A DNA stretch of 64,000 nucleotides from a marine bacterium B5-7 (lineage in GTDB: Bacteria; Pseudomonadota; Gammaproteobacteria; Arenicellales; CAJQKF01), in assembly GCA_021604525.1 (NCBI GenBank), contig BQJD01000001.1, positions 62,001-126,000 on the forward strand. Reading direction: 5' to 3'. The notes under the pieces were generated by a model. It was not told the origin of the DNA and searched no databases. It saw only the letters and a program-made list of their open reading frames with translations. Below, piece after piece: positions 51,413 through 61,833 of the stretch. The position numbers and the translations under genes are program-made. Position 1 is the stretch's first letter. Every line of letters begins with the position of its first letter.

Positions 51413-53218
51413 ATGAAACCGTTCGAGAACGATCACATCAGAAATTTTGCTGTCATCGCTCATATTGACCATGGCAAATCGACGCTGTCGGATCGTTTGA
51501 TCCAGATCTGTGGTGGACTTGAGGGCCGGGAGATGAGCGAGCAGGTACTCGACTCGATGGATATCGAACGAGAACGCGGAATTACCATCAAAGCGCAAAG
51601 CGTTTCCCTGAAATATCGGGCGCGTAATGGTGAGGATTATCAGCTCAATTTCATCGACACCCCGGGGCATGTCGACTTTTCGTATGAAGTATCACGCTCC
51701 CTGAAAGCCTGTGAAGGGGCGTTACTGGTGGTCGATGCCTCACAGGGTGTCGAAGCGCAAACCGTTGCTAATTGCTACACAGCGGTTGATCTCGGTCTTG
51801 AGGTGATTCCGGTTTTGAATAAAATCGATCTGCCGGCCGCTGACCCGGATCGGGTAAAAGGCGAGATAGAGGACGTCATTGGAATTGATACCAGTCACGC
51901 CATTCATATCAGCGCGAAAACCGGCCTTGGTATCGAAGATGTACTTGAATCCATTGTCAACTATCTACCTGCGCCCCAAGGCAAACGTGACGTGCCCCTG
52001 AAAGCATTGATTATTGATTCGTGGTTCGACAACTACCTGGGCACGGTGTCGCTTATTCGTGTCATGGGGGGTCGCATCGATGCGAAAACCAGGGTTCGCA
52101 TGATGTCCACGGGTAGTGAACATCTGGTCGAGCAATTGGGACGTTTCACGCCCAAACAAACTCGATCTGATACGCTTTACGCGGGCGAAGTTGGTTATCT
52201 GATTGCCGGCATCAAGGACATCAAGGCGGCTCGCGTGGGTGATACAGTCACTGCTGTCAAGAATCCGGCGGATACGCCGCTTGAGGGTTTCAAGGAAATT
52301 AAACCTCAGGTATTTGCCGGACTGTATCCCATCAATAATGCCGACTATGAGGATTTCAGGGATGCACTTGGCAAGCTGAGTCTGAATGACTCCTCACTCC
52401 GCTACGAGCCGGAAGTATCCGAGGCATTGGGCTTTGGTTTTCGCTGTGGCTTTTTGGGCATGCTGCATATGGAAATCATCCAGGAACGTCTTGAGCGCGA
52501 ATACGAACTGGAACTGATTACCACCGCACCGACCGTTGTCTATGAGGTCGAGTTAACTGATGGTACGGTGATCGAAATTGACAATCCTTCAAGATTGCCG
52601 GATCCGGCGCGCATTGCAGAGATTCGCGAACCGTACATTTTGGCGCAGATGCTTACCCCGCAGGAGTTTGTGGGCGCGATTATCACGTTGTGTGAGGAAA
52701 AACGGGGTATCCAGAAAAACATGCGCTATCTCGGACGTCAGGTGATGATCGAGTACGAACTGCCATTGAACGAAGTAGTATTGGACTTCCACGACAGGTT
52801 AAAATCAGTGAGTCGTGGATATGCATCAATGGATTACGAGTTCGATCGCTACCAGAGCGCCAATATGTGCAAACTGGATATTCTCATTAACGGGGACAAG
52901 GTCGATCCGCTTTCCATATTGGTTCATCGTGATCAAAGTGCTTGGCGAGCCCGCGATTTGTGCTCCCGAATGAGAAAAATTATCCCGAGACAAATGTTTG
53001 ACGTGGCCATTCAAGCGGCCATCGGCGGAAGAATTATCGCCCGTGAAACTGTCAAGGCGCTACGAAAGAATGTGACGGCTAAGTGTTATGGGGGTGATAT
53101 TACCCGTAAACGTAAATTGCTCGAAAAACAAAAAGAAGGCAAGAAACGTATGAAACAAGTGGGATCGGTTGAAATTCCACAAGAAGCGTTTCTTTCCGTT
53201 CTGAAAGTTGGAGACTGA
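51413..53218 (+). CDS. lepA: Elongation factor 4 (LepA)
   Basis: [58 protein letters not shown]. Confidence 0.98.
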   Translation: MKPFENDHIRNFAVIAHIDHGKSTLSDRLIQICGGLEGREMSEQVLDSMDIERERGITIKAQSVSLKYRARNGEDYQLNFIDTPGHVDFSYEVSRSLKACEGALLVVDASQGVEAQTVANCYTAVDLGLEVIPVLNKIDLPAADPDRVKGEIEDVIGIDTSHAIHISAKTGLGIEDVLESIVNYLPAPQGKRDVPLKALIIDSWFDNYLGTVSLIRVMGGRIDAKTRVRMMSTGSEHLVEQLGRFTPKQTRSDTLYAGEVGYLIAGIKDIKAARVGDTVTAVKNPADTPLEGFKEIKPQVFAGLYPINNADYEDFRDALGKLSLNDSSLRYEPEVSEALGFGFRCGFLGMLHMEIIQERLEREYELELITTAPTVVYEVELTDGTVIEIDNPSRLPDPARIAEIREPYILAQMLTPQEFVGAIITLCEEKRGIQKNMRYLGRQVMIEYELPLNEVVLDFHDRLKSVSRGYASMDYEFDRYQSANMCKLDILINGDKVDPLSILVHRDQSAWRARDLCSRMRKIIPRQMFDVAIQAAIGGRIIARETVKALRKNVTAKCYGGDITRKRKLLEKQKEGKKRMKQVGSVEIPQEAFLSVLKVGD

Positions 53219-53224
53219 AAACTG

Positions 53225-54049
53225 GTGGATTTTTCCCTAATATTGTTAATAGCGCTTGTGGTCACGGGAGTGATCGTATTAATTGATCGGCTCGCCCTGG
53301 CGCCACGTCGCCGTGCCGAGGTGATGGTCGAAGGCGGTGCGTCGTTGGTCGGTAGTGGCGAAAAGTCATCGGCCAATGCGCCGATGCCGCTTATCGTCGA
53401 ATATGCGCGCGCATTCTTTCCGGTTATCTTACTGGTGTTCGTGCTCCGGTCTTTCGTAGTCGAACCGTTCAGAATTCCCTCAGGCTCAATGTACCCGACA
53501 TTGAACATTGGCGACTTTATCCTGGTGAACAAGTTTCACTATGGAATTCGTCTGCCTGTTATCAACACCAAGATTGTTGATATATCCGAGCCCAAGCGGG
53601 GTGAAGTGATGGTCTTTCGATACCCGCATGACACTAGCATCAACTTCATCAAGCGGGTAATCGGTCTGCCTGGCGATGTAATTCGCTACGACAACAAACA
53701 ACTGTTCATTAACAACGAATTGATTGAAAGCGATTATCAAGGCATGTACCTATTGCCTCGAGAAAGCGGGCAGCGCACCGAGACCGATCTCTTCATGGAA
53801 GTAATTGGCGACTCCACACATGAGATCCTGAATGACCCTGAACGTCGATCGCGGGGTATGGAAATTACTGTGCCAGAAGGCTCCTATTTCGTCATGGGCG
53901 ATAACCGCGACCATAGTAACGATAGCCGGTTCTGGGGATTTGTACCGGAAGAGAATATTGTTGGTCGAGCATTTTTTATCTGGTTCAGTTGGGACTCCGT
54001 CAATGGCGGCGGTGTGAAATTTTCGAGAATGGGAAACAGTATTCATTAA
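53225..54049 (+). CDS. lepB: Signal peptidase I (GTG start)
   Basis: FRIPSGSMYPTLNIGDFILVNKF, KRVIGLPGDVI, YFVMGDNRDHSNDSRFWGFVPE. Confidence 0.97.
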   Translation: MDFSLILLIALVVTGVIVLIDRLALAPRRRAEVMVEGGASLVGSGEKSSANAPMPLIVEYARAFFPVILLVFVLRSFVVEPFRIPSGSMYPTLNIGDFILVNKFHYGIRLPVINTKIVDISEPKRGEVMVFRYPHDTSINFIKRVIGLPGDVIRYDNKQLFINNELIESDYQGMYLLPRESGQRTETDLFMEVIGDSTHEILNDPERRSRGMEITVPEGSYFVMGDNRDHSNDSRFWGFVPEENIVGRAFFIWFSWDSVNGGGVKFSRMGNSIH

Positions 54050-54119
54050 CATTGATAAATATTAAAACCGTTTGGAACAAGCATTTCAGACACTACCGTA
54101 TTGACGGTTGGGAGGGAGC

Positions 54120-54503
54120 ATGAATATCAGTAAAAGGCAGGCCGGCATAACCATTTGGGGAACGCTGTTCACAATCGGAGTTCTCATATTCTTTGGCTTA
54201 TTGTTCATGAAACTGTTTCCGCCGTACTACGATAACCTGCGTATTCATAAGGGTATGAACCTGCTGGTTGATGAGAACAAAGTTGCTGAGATGTCCAAAC
54301 GCGAAATTATTCGTCGTCTTAATCGTATATTACTGATCGATTACGTTGACGAAGTTGTTGATATGAACAAGGCACTCAGTATTACTCGAAAGGATCGTGG
54401 TATCGACATTGAAGTTTTGTACGAAGTTAAAGTGCCACTTGCATACAATTTAAGTGCCTTGATGGAATTCGATAATGTTGTTTTCGCCCCATATCAGCAA
54501 TGA
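54120..54503 (+). CDS. DUF4845 domain-containing protein
   Basis: MNISKRQAGITIWGTLFTIGVLIFFGLLFMKLFPPYYDNLRI; located between lepB and rnc. Confidence 0.85.
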   Translation: MNISKRQAGITIWGTLFTIGVLIFFGLLFMKLFPPYYDNLRIHKGMNLLVDENKVAEMSKREIIRRLNRILLIDYVDEVVDMNKALSITRKDRGIDIEVLYEVKVPLAYNLSALMEFDNVVFAPYQQ

Positions 54504-54515
54504 TATGTCTGCTTG

Positions 54516-55208
54516 ATGACAGATACTGACCGATTGCAACAGGCCATCGACTACCAATTTGATCGTACGGATCTATTGGATATCGCGCTGACACATCGTA
54601 GCGCACGTGGGATAAATAACGAACGACTCGAGTTTCTTGGTGATAGCATTCTCGGTATGGTCATCGCGGAAAACCTGTTCCAGCGATTTGGAGATGCATC
54701 AGAAGGTCAGCTCAGCCGTGCCCGCGCTTCCATCGTCAAAGGGGCGACACTGGCCCGCGTTTCACGAATGCTCTCGATTGGAGATTATCTGAAGCTTGGC
54801 AGTGGTGAACTTAAATCAGGTGGTTTCGATCGCGACTCTATTATCGCTGATGCTGTAGAGGCACTCATTGGCGCTATTTATCTCGACAGTAATTTTGACA
54901 TCGTACGCAAAGTCATCTTGCGATGGTTCGCTGTTGAACTGGCGACAGCGGATCCGGCGAGCGTAAGCAAGGACTCAAAAACGCGTTTGCAGGAATTGCT
55001 TCAATCTCAAGGTCTTGAACTGCCGAGTTATGACGTTATCGAAATCGAAGGCGCGTCACATAATCGAACTTTTGTTATCGATTGTCATATTGCAGGATAC
55101 CCGAAAGCGTTTCGCGGTGAGGGCACAAGCAAGCGCAAGGCAGAACAAAATGCCGCCCAACGGGCGCTCGAGATGATCGGGACATCCCTATCGATCAGCA
55201 CGGTGTAG
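54516..55208 (+). CDS. rnc: Ribonuclease III
   Basis: ALTHRSARGINNERLEFLGDSILGMVIAE...DAVEALIGAIYLD; dsRBD at C-terminus. Confidence 0.97.
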   Translation: MTDTDRLQQAIDYQFDRTDLLDIALTHRSARGINNERLEFLGDSILGMVIAENLFQRFGDASEGQLSRARASIVKGATLARVSRMLSIGDYLKLGSGELKSGGFDRDSIIADAVEALIGAIYLDSNFDIVRKVILRWFAVELATADPASVSKDSKTRLQELLQSQGLELPSYDVIEIEGASHNRTFVIDCHIAGYPKAFRGEGTSKRKAEQNAAQRALEMIGTSLSISTV

Positions 55209-55222
55209 ATTGCGATATAAAC

Positions 55223-56245
55223 ATGACAAATGATAATAAAGGTGCTGGAGAAAATCCCACTCCTGACCCACCTGAATCGGATCAGCCGCCGGCTGATGAT
55301 GCAGTAAATATTGTAAAATTCACACCTGATCTTACTGAAATACCGGCACAAACGATCGGCCACTGCGGTTTTGTAACGATTGCAGGTCGCCCAAACGTTG
55401 GCAAGTCATCACTTCTCAACAAGTACGTTGGCTGCAAGATCAGCATCACTTCCCGTCGGCCGCAAACTACGCGCAATCGATTACTGGGCGTGGTAACCCG
55501 AGACATGGATCAAGTCGTATTCGTCGACACCCCCGGCATTCACAGCCAACAGAAAAAAGAACTTAATCGAATCATTAACCGAACCGCGCAGAACAGTCTT
55601 GAAGGAGTTGATGTCATCGTAATGATGATATCCGCAACTGGCTGGAAACCTGATGATGACCTGGTGTACCGCAAGGCCACGGAGACTGGTGTGCCCATCG
55701 TGCTGGTCATTAACAAGTGTGATTTACTTGAACAGCGTGACGCTTTGCTGCCCTTTATCGAGGAGATCGCCAAGACGCATATTTTTTCGGAAATCGTACC
55801 GATATCGGTCAAGAAAAGTTATAACCTGGAGCACCTGCTGGACATTCTAATTGGTAAGCTGCCAATTGGTCCGCATGGTTTTCCACAACAGCAAATGACC
55901 GATAGAAGTCAGCGATTTCTGGCAAGCGAACTCATTCGTGAAAAAATGTTTCGTTATCTGGGTCAGGAACTCCCTTATAGCAGTGCCGTTGAAATCACAT
56001 CATTCAGCGAACAGGATGATGGTCTGCTTAAAATCGAAGCAACGATTTGGGTGGAAAAACAGGGTCAGAAAGCCATTGTCATAGGTCGCGGTGGTGTCGC
56101 ATTGAAAAATATCGGTCAGCGTGCCCGTGAGGACATGGAGCGACTCTTCCAGTCGAAAGTTTATCTGGGGTTATGGGTCAAGGTTCGAACTGGCTGGACC
56201 GAGAATGCCCAGGTTCTGAAAAGCCTCGGTTATGATGAATGGTAG
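55223..56245 (+). CDS. era: GTPase Era
   Basis: CGFVTIAGRPNVGKSSLLNKYVGCKISITSRRPQTTRNRLLGV...VDTPGIH; KH domain KAIVIGRGGVALKNIGQRAREDMERLF. Confidence 0.97.
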   Translation: MTNDNKGAGENPTPDPPESDQPPADDAVNIVKFTPDLTEIPAQTIGHCGFVTIAGRPNVGKSSLLNKYVGCKISITSRRPQTTRNRLLGVVTRDMDQVVFVDTPGIHSQQKKELNRIINRTAQNSLEGVDVIVMMISATGWKPDDDLVYRKATETGVPIVLVINKCDLLEQRDALLPFIEEIAKTHIFSEIVPISVKKSYNLEHLLDILIGKLPIGPHGFPQQQMTDRSQRFLASELIREKMFRYLGQELPYSSAVEITSFSEQDDGLLKIEATIWVEKQGQKAIVIGRGGVALKNIGQRAREDMERLFQSKVYLGLWVKVRTGWTENAQVLKSLGYDEW

Positions 56246-56301
56246 CGTCAGCTTCAAATCGTTACTTACATCGAAACCATTGCTGAATTGAGCGAATCTG
56301 A

Positions 56302-57069
56302 ATGTCTTCACCGAGAAGAATTCACAAACAACCTGCTTTTGTTCTAAACCGCAGACCCTTTTCAGAAAGCAGCTTAATCGTCGATTTGTTTACCCGTGAC
56401 TATGGCCGGGTAGGGGTGCTAGCCAAGGGCGCACGCCGATTGAAATCGCCCTATCGAGGTGTCCTGCAGGTGTTTAATCCTCTTGCAGTTGGATGGTCGG
56501 GGCGTCGTGAACTGGTGACTCTCACTCGCGCAGAGCCGGTAACGCGTCCATTTAATCTGATTGGTCAGCGACTTGTATGTGGTTGGTATTCAAATGAACT
56601 ATTGACTCGATCCCTGTTGCGCGGAGATCCCCATGAACAACTGTTTGATTCCTATTCCGAATTAATCGATGTGTTGTCTACTGGTGCCCATGCTGAATGG
56701 TCTTTGCGAATGTTCGAAACGGCGTTGTTGAAAGACGTTGGTTACGGTATTTTATTTGATCGAGACGTCGTCACAAAAAGTCATATCGATGCGAATCGCA
56801 ACTACCTGTACCTGGCCGGTCGCGGTCCAGTAGAGGAAGGGGTAGAGGGATTTTCAGGTCTGCCGGTGGGTGGTCGGGCATTGATTGCACTGGCGACCGG
56901 TGAACTGCCGCCATTGGATATTCAACAAGAGGCCAAACGTCTGACGAGGATGTTATTGGTCGATTTAATGGAGGGGCGGACTCTTAAGAGTCGGTCGGTT
57001 TTCCGGCAGATGTACAGGACGGGTGGTGAGCCCGATCCTGATGAGATTGCCGATGTGGGAATTGCCTGA
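56302..57069 (+). CDS. recO: DNA repair protein RecO
   Basis: PAFVLNRRPFSESSLIVDLFTRDYGRVGVLAKGARR; downstream of era. Confidence 0.93.
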   Translation: MSSPRRIHKQPAFVLNRRPFSESSLIVDLFTRDYGRVGVLAKGARRLKSPYRGVLQVFNPLAVGWSGRRELVTLTRAEPVTRPFNLIGQRLVCGWYSNELLTRSLLRGDPHEQLFDSYSELIDVLSTGAHAEWSLRMFETALLKDVGYGILFDRDVVTKSHIDANRNYLYLAGRGPVEEGVEGFSGLPVGGRALIALATGELPPLDIQQEAKRLTRMLLVDLMEGRTLKSRSVFRQMYRTGGEPDPDEIADVGIA

Positions 57070-57138
57070 AGCTCCAGCTTTGGGTCGTAAGCATCTCACG
57101 TCGATTTTCCAAAGACCTTGTTTGTGGCTCGATCGCCC

Positions 57139-57414
57139 CTATTTCTTACGATTGAAGCCTGCCGGTACACCGCCGCCTTCGCCTTCATCGAACAGAAATC
57201 CGATCATCTGTTCCTCGATGAATTCGATGTGCTTCGGGTCGGCTGTGCTAAGCTGATTTTCATTGATAATCAGTACCAGACGCTCGAGCCATTGCTGCCA
57301 GCCTTCTTCTGACACATTGGCGAGAATGCGTTCACCCAGTTTGCCGGGATAAGGTGTGGCTGATAGCGCGGGCGCTTCGCGTTTGAGGACGGAACACATG
57401 ACGAGTTGGCTCAT
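57139..57414 (-). CDS. yggX: YggX-family Fe(2+)-trafficking / oxidative damage protection protein
   Basis: MSQLVMCSVLKREAPALSATPYPGKLGERILANVSEEGWQQWLERLVLIINENQL. Confidence 0.9.
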   Translation of the reverse strand: MSQLVMCSVLKREAPALSATPYPGKLGERILANVSEEGWQQWLERLVLIINENQLSTADPKHIEFIEEQMIGFLFDEGEGGGVPAGFNRKK

Positions 57415-57513
57415 TAACCTGACTCCTGGCGGGGAAATAGTTTTAATCAACGACGTTGCTGCACGACGTTAAATGCGGTAAAACAGAATTATACCTAACT
57501 TGAGGACTGAACC

Positions 57514-57918
57514 ATGACAGACATTGGCGCTATCGAATCCGCACTGACTCTTGGACCCGGGGATCTCGTCGTCACAGAGTCTGCGCGAGAGAAGCTAACC
57601 GGCCTGATCAGCGAGGCAGACGAAGGCATTGATGCCATTCGAATTTTCGTCTCTGGAGGCGGCTGTTCAGGAATGAACTATGGCATGACATTTGCTGAGG
57701 CAATTCACCCCATCGACAGCATCATCGAAGGCGACAGCGGCTTCAAGGTGGTGGTCGACCCGGTGGCATTAGGCTATCTCAAGGGAGCAGAAATCGACTT
57801 TGTTGAAGACGGTCTGAATGCATCCTTCGTATTCAATAATGTCTTTCAGGCAGTAGGTGGCAGCGGCGCCTGTGGTGGTTGTGGCGCCGGTGGTGGAGGC
57901 GGCGGCTGCGGTGCTTGA
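57514..57918 (+). CDS. IscA/ErpA-family iron-sulfur cluster assembly accessory protein with Cys/Gly-rich C-terminus
   Basis: LVVTESAREKLTGLISEADEGIDAIRIFVSGGGCSGMNYGM...GLNASFVFNNVFQAVGGSGACGGCGAGGGGGGCGA. Confidence 0.88.
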   Translation: MTDIGAIESALTLGPGDLVVTESAREKLTGLISEADEGIDAIRIFVSGGGCSGMNYGMTFAEAIHPIDSIIEGDSGFKVVVDPVALGYLKGAEIDFVEDGLNASFVFNNVFQAVGGSGACGGCGAGGGGGGCGA

Positions 57919-57955
57919 GCCAAGGTGACGCGTTAGTTACTGCAATCTCACAATG

Positions 57956-57994
57956 CGATGAAAAAGCCGGGTCCATTGCCCGGCTTTTTCATCG
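57956..57994. terminator. Perfect 16-bp stem / 7-nt loop hairpin, likely bidirectional Rho-independent terminator
   Basis: CGATGAAAAAGCCGGG-tccattg-CCCGGCTTTTTCATCG, with A-tract and T-tract in the arms. Confidence 0.85.
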
Positions 57995-58010
57995 CCATAC
58001 TTTATCGCAA

Positions 58011-59393
58011 ATGATTCAAGAGAATCTGGTTCGCAATATCAACCACGCAAGTCCGGCACCCGCGAAGCGTCTCCTGATCCTGTCTGTATACGGAAGCTAC
58101 CGGTTGGCGCCGTTCATCAATGCCGCTCGTAAACAGGGCATCGAACTTTTTCTGTTATCTTCACGCTCCGTGCTTGGTTTACCAAGCGATGTTCCTGGAA
58201 CCACGTTCGATGCAGCATCTTTTGATATCGCTCGAAATACAGTTCTCGAGGTAGCCTTGAATGAACATCGTCAACGTCCATTCAACGGCATCATTGCCAC
58301 CGATGATGCAACTACGCATCTTGCCGCCGCTGTAGCGCCTTCGCTTTCCCTTAAGTGCAATACCAAGGAATCGGTTCAACTGACACGTGACAAATTAATG
58401 GGACGAAAGCGGCTGAAATCTGCCGGTCTGCCGTGTCCCGAGTTTATATGTCTCGATGCTCGAACTGCCTGCACATCATCAGCCACTGTGAATGATAACT
58501 TGTTATCAACTGACAACCTGCCGGCATTCCCGCTGGTTGTAAAACCATTAAGTCTGTCAGCCAGTCGTGGCGTCATTCGTGTAGATAATCGAGGCGATCT
58601 TGAAACCGCCTTGCGACGAATCGCTCGTTTGCTTGAAAAAGAATTTATCGACCCGGATTACCGCGTACTCGTTGAAAGCTATATACCCGGATTCGAGGTG
58701 GCCGTTGAAGGCTTGCTCCTAAACGGTAAACTGCATACGTTGGCAGTTTTTGATAAGCCTGAACCCTTAACCGGCCCCTACTTTGAGGAAACGTTTTATA
58801 CCACTCCTTCACGATTATCTAACGATATTCTCGATCAGTTGATTCAACGAATTGGTGAGGTTCTGGACGCATTCGGGTTGTCTGAAGGGCCGATTCATGC
58901 CGAATGCCGGATAAATGATGCGGGTATCTGGCTGGTCGAAGTCGCCTCTCGAACAATAGGCGGACGTTGCGGTCAGTTGCTCGAACTTGCTACCGGTTTG
59001 AGCCTCGAAGACATTGTTATCAGTCATGCGCTCGGCGAAGAACCGATGATCCGCCCGATTAGTGGTGGCGCCGGCGTGCTAATGGTTCCCGTTCCGTCCA
59101 GCGGTGTAGTGCGACGCGTCGAGGGAATCAGCGATGCCCGACGCGTTGCCAATGTGGTTGCGGTGGATCTCGATGTGTCAACGGGTCAGGTTTTACAAGC
59201 CTGGCCAGAAGGGGGGAGTTATCCTGGATTTATCTTCTCGTGTGCAGGCAACGCCCACGATGCGGAAATGGCTTTAAGACGTGCGCATCAGGCGATACGG
59301 ATTATTGTTGCGCCGTTGTTGGAATCTGGACTCAAAGCGAGCGAAGGCCGCCAAGACAAGGCAAATGGGAGAGAAAACGCGCAGATTACATGA
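58011..59393 (+). CDS. ATP-grasp domain-containing protein
   Basis: FPLVVKPLSLSASRGVIRVDNRGDLETALRRI...VLVESYIPGFEVAVEGLLLNGK...IHAECRINDAGIWLVEVASRTIGGRCGQLLELATG. Start moved to 58011, after the terminator. Confidence 0.85.
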   Translation: MIQENLVRNINHASPAPAKRLLILSVYGSYRLAPFINAARKQGIELFLLSSRSVLGLPSDVPGTTFDAASFDIARNTVLEVALNEHRQRPFNGIIATDDATTHLAAAVAPSLSLKCNTKESVQLTRDKLMGRKRLKSAGLPCPEFICLDARTACTSSATVNDNLLSTDNLPAFPLVVKPLSLSASRGVIRVDNRGDLETALRRIARLLEKEFIDPDYRVLVESYIPGFEVAVEGLLLNGKLHTLAVFDKPEPLTGPYFEETFYTTPSRLSNDILDQLIQRIGEVLDAFGLSEGPIHAECRINDAGIWLVEVASRTIGGRCGQLLELATGLSLEDIVISHALGEEPMIRPISGGAGVLMVPVPSSGVVRRVEGISDARRVANVVAVDLDVSTGQVLQAWPEGGSYPGFIFSCAGNAHDAEMALRRAHQAIRIIVAPLLESGLKASEGRQDKANGRENAQIT

Positions 59394-59581
59394 GTAAATG
59401 AGCACTTCAGCGAGCACTTAACACCGTATTGGCTGGGTTGCAGCCATTTTGAGACGGGTTCTAGCATGATGGCACGAGGTGTCTGGCAAACAGACGTTTA
59501 CCAAGACTGGTTTCTTTAATGAAGCTCCCGAAAATGAAGCAATTGAAACTGAATATGTTGGAAGTCTGTTACGGGTGGAAA

Positions 59582-60169
59582 TCAATATCGATACAGACCG
59601 CCAATGGAAATAGTATTGATATCGTTATCGCCACTACTACCGACTAATTCAGCTTCGAGACGAAAATTATCGTCTATACCAAGCTTCAAGCCGAGACCCG
59701 CGCCGAAACTGAAGCTTGTATCTTTCTCAACCCCCGAAACGCCGTTATTCAGGCGTGTTTCGATGTCGGAATGCAGTACCCCGAGCTTGCCTTTAAAGTA
59801 GACATTCCCCGGTGTGCGGTAGGTGAAATACAGGCCGATATTTTCTACATCCCATTCACCACCAACGCCGAAGAAACTGCTATCGGAAATGGTACCGTCA
59901 TCAATACTGCCCGAGTACTCGAATTCGAAGCTGGATGTTCCATCGAGACCAATGGGGCGTGAAAATTCGTAGCCAAATAATAATCCAAGGTTACTGGCGT
60001 CGCGGTATCCTGTGCGTGAATTATCAATCGATTCAAGCTTAAGACCGGTAAGCCACTTACCATCAGCGCTTTCACCAAACCAGGTAAAATCGTCGGCGCT
60101 GGCCGTGCCGGTGACGAGGGCGAGTGCGGCTGATGCCACGGTGCATTTTATCCATCCCGCATGGGTCAT
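59582..60169 (-). CDS. Predicted small outer membrane beta-barrel protein
   Basis: Signal peptide ending TGTASADD; alternating beta pattern; C-terminal ISIGGLYRY. Confidence 0.65.
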   Translation of the reverse strand: MTHAGWIKCTVASAALALVTGTASADDFTWFGESADGKWLTGLKLESIDNSRTGYRDASNLGLLFGYEFSRPIGLDGTSSFEFEYSGSIDDGTISDSSFFGVGGEWDVENIGLYFTYRTPGNVYFKGKLGVLHSDIETRLNNGVSGVEKDTSFSFGAGLGLKLGIDDNFRLEAELVGSSGDNDINTISIGGLYRY

Positions 60170-60420
60170 CGACGGAATCCTCTAATTAGTCGCGGACACC
60201 TCGCCCGCAGGAATTGCCTGAACGCTGCAAGGTTATCAGAAACCGTCGAATAATCAAGCAGGTAAGTGTGAAGCATTTGTTTAAATTCACAAGCTTGTAA
60301 AAATCCACCATCTGGTTTTTGATGACAACAGTGGTATAAGGCATGGACACTCATCTAGAGTGAACAACTAAACCCACGAACAACTCGCATATATAATTCT
60401 TTGTGTTTGATACCTCGATG

Positions 60421-61833
60421 ATCATCAGCATGCTGCGGTTCAAGAGCCGTATCTTGATCGTTTGTCTGACGATGACCACGGCCATGCTGATTGCAATACC
60501 GGCCCGCGCGCTTCGGCTCGATCTTGATAGCGCCATTGATCGGGCGATTCGTGAAAACCGCTCGATAGCGATCGATGCGCTGAATGTTCGGTCCGCGCGT
60601 CTTGGGGTCGATCGTGCTACAACCCGCTTCGATGTCGAATTACGCCCGGTACTGGAATTCGGAACGCTTGACGGCAAAAGTACGTCGTTGTACGGGATCG
60701 AGGCATCGAAACTGTTACCAGGCGGTACCGGGATAGCGGCACGAATTGAGAGTGAGAATTTCGATCGAACAATCGGGCGCAGGGCCCGGCTCGCGGTAGA
60801 GATCAATCAGCCTTTGTTTCGCGACTTTGGTCGTCTTATAAATGAGGAACCGGTTGCACAGGCCACCAGTGATCTACGACGAGCCGAGCGGTTGTTTTAC
60901 ACACAGCGCTCAGACCTGGTGCTGGATGTCATTTTTACTTTTGAGAATATATTAAGGCTGGAACGTCAGGTTACGGCCGATGAGAATTCAGTGGAGCGTG
61001 CTGAGGCATTGCTGCAAAGCACTAGAGCCAAGGAGTCGCTGGGTCGTACTACTCGAATCGATTCATTGCGTGTTGAGCTGCAGCATGGTCAGGCCCAAAG
61101 CCGATTGCTTGCCGATCGACAACAGCTTGAATCCGAGTACCAGGCATTTGCGGAATTACTGGGTATCGACTTCGATGAAGAAATTGTATTGGAGTCTTCG
61201 GAGCAACTGGAACTCAATTTACCCAAACCGGTCGATGCGGTTGCGCAAGCATTTGACAATCGACTGGATTATGCTCAGGCGCTACAGGATCTGGAAGATA
61301 CAAAACGCGGCACGTTGATAGCAGAAAAACTGGTCCTGCCGGATGTCACGGTAACCGGACGATATACCCGTTCAGACAAACCGTTCACGTTTGGTGATGA
61401 AGATCGCAGCCGCTGGTTTTTTGGGGTGCGCGGGGATACAGATCTGAACAAGCGAGCAGCACGCATCGATATCGCTCGCGCCGAACTCGATGAAACATCG
61501 GCCGAGCAGCGTATTCGAGTGATAGAGCTTGGGATAACCCGTGATGTGCGACAGGCAATGCTGCGTTATCGACGGGCCCAGGCTGAGCTCAGTCCATTAA
61601 CATCGAATCTTGAAAATGCCAAGACTCGACTCGAACTCGCACAACGTTTGTTTGAAGTTGGTCGAAGCGATAACTTTTCGGTAACAGATGCTGAAGATGC
61701 ATTCCTCGAAGCCCAGACACGTTTGTTGTCCGGTCAGACGCAGGCCACGCTAGAAGCGTATCGTTACTTGCATACCGTTGCAGCGCTTATAGAATTCCCC
61801 GATATCCTGAAACCCGGCAGCAGGCTTCCATGA
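60421..61833 (+). CDS. TolC-family outer membrane protein
   Basis: Signal peptide; LDLDSAIDRAIRENRSIAIDALNVRSARLGVDRATTRFDVELRPVLEFG; repeated coiled-coil OEP pattern. Start approximate. Confidence 0.85.
   Translation: MISMLRFKSRILIVCLTMTTAMLIAIPARALRLDLDSAIDRAIRENRSIAIDALNVRSARLGVDRATTRFDVELRPVLEFGTLDGKSTSLYGIEASKLLPGGTGIAARIESENFDRTIGRRARLAVEINQPLFRDFGRLINEEPVAQATSDLRRAERLFYTQRSDLVLDVIFTFENILRLERQVTADENSVERAEALLQSTRAKESLGRTTRIDSLRVELQHGQAQSRLLADRQQLESEYQAFAELLGIDFDEEIVLESSEQLELNLPKPVDAVAQAFDNRLDYAQALQDLEDTKRGTLIAEKLVLPDVTVTGRYTRSDKPFTFGDEDRSRWFFGVRGDTDLNKRAARIDIARAELDETSAEQRIRVIELGITRDVRQAMLRYRRAQAELSPLTSNLENAKTRLELAQRLFEVGRSDNFSVTDAEDAFLEAQTRLLSGQTQATLEAYRYLHTVAALIEFPDILKPGSRLP

Noticed and set aside
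57879-58010. 5' extension of the ATP-grasp ORF given in the ORF track
   Set aside because: It overlaps the IscA-like gene and translates through a perfect 16-bp terminator hairpin; ATG 58011 is a better start.
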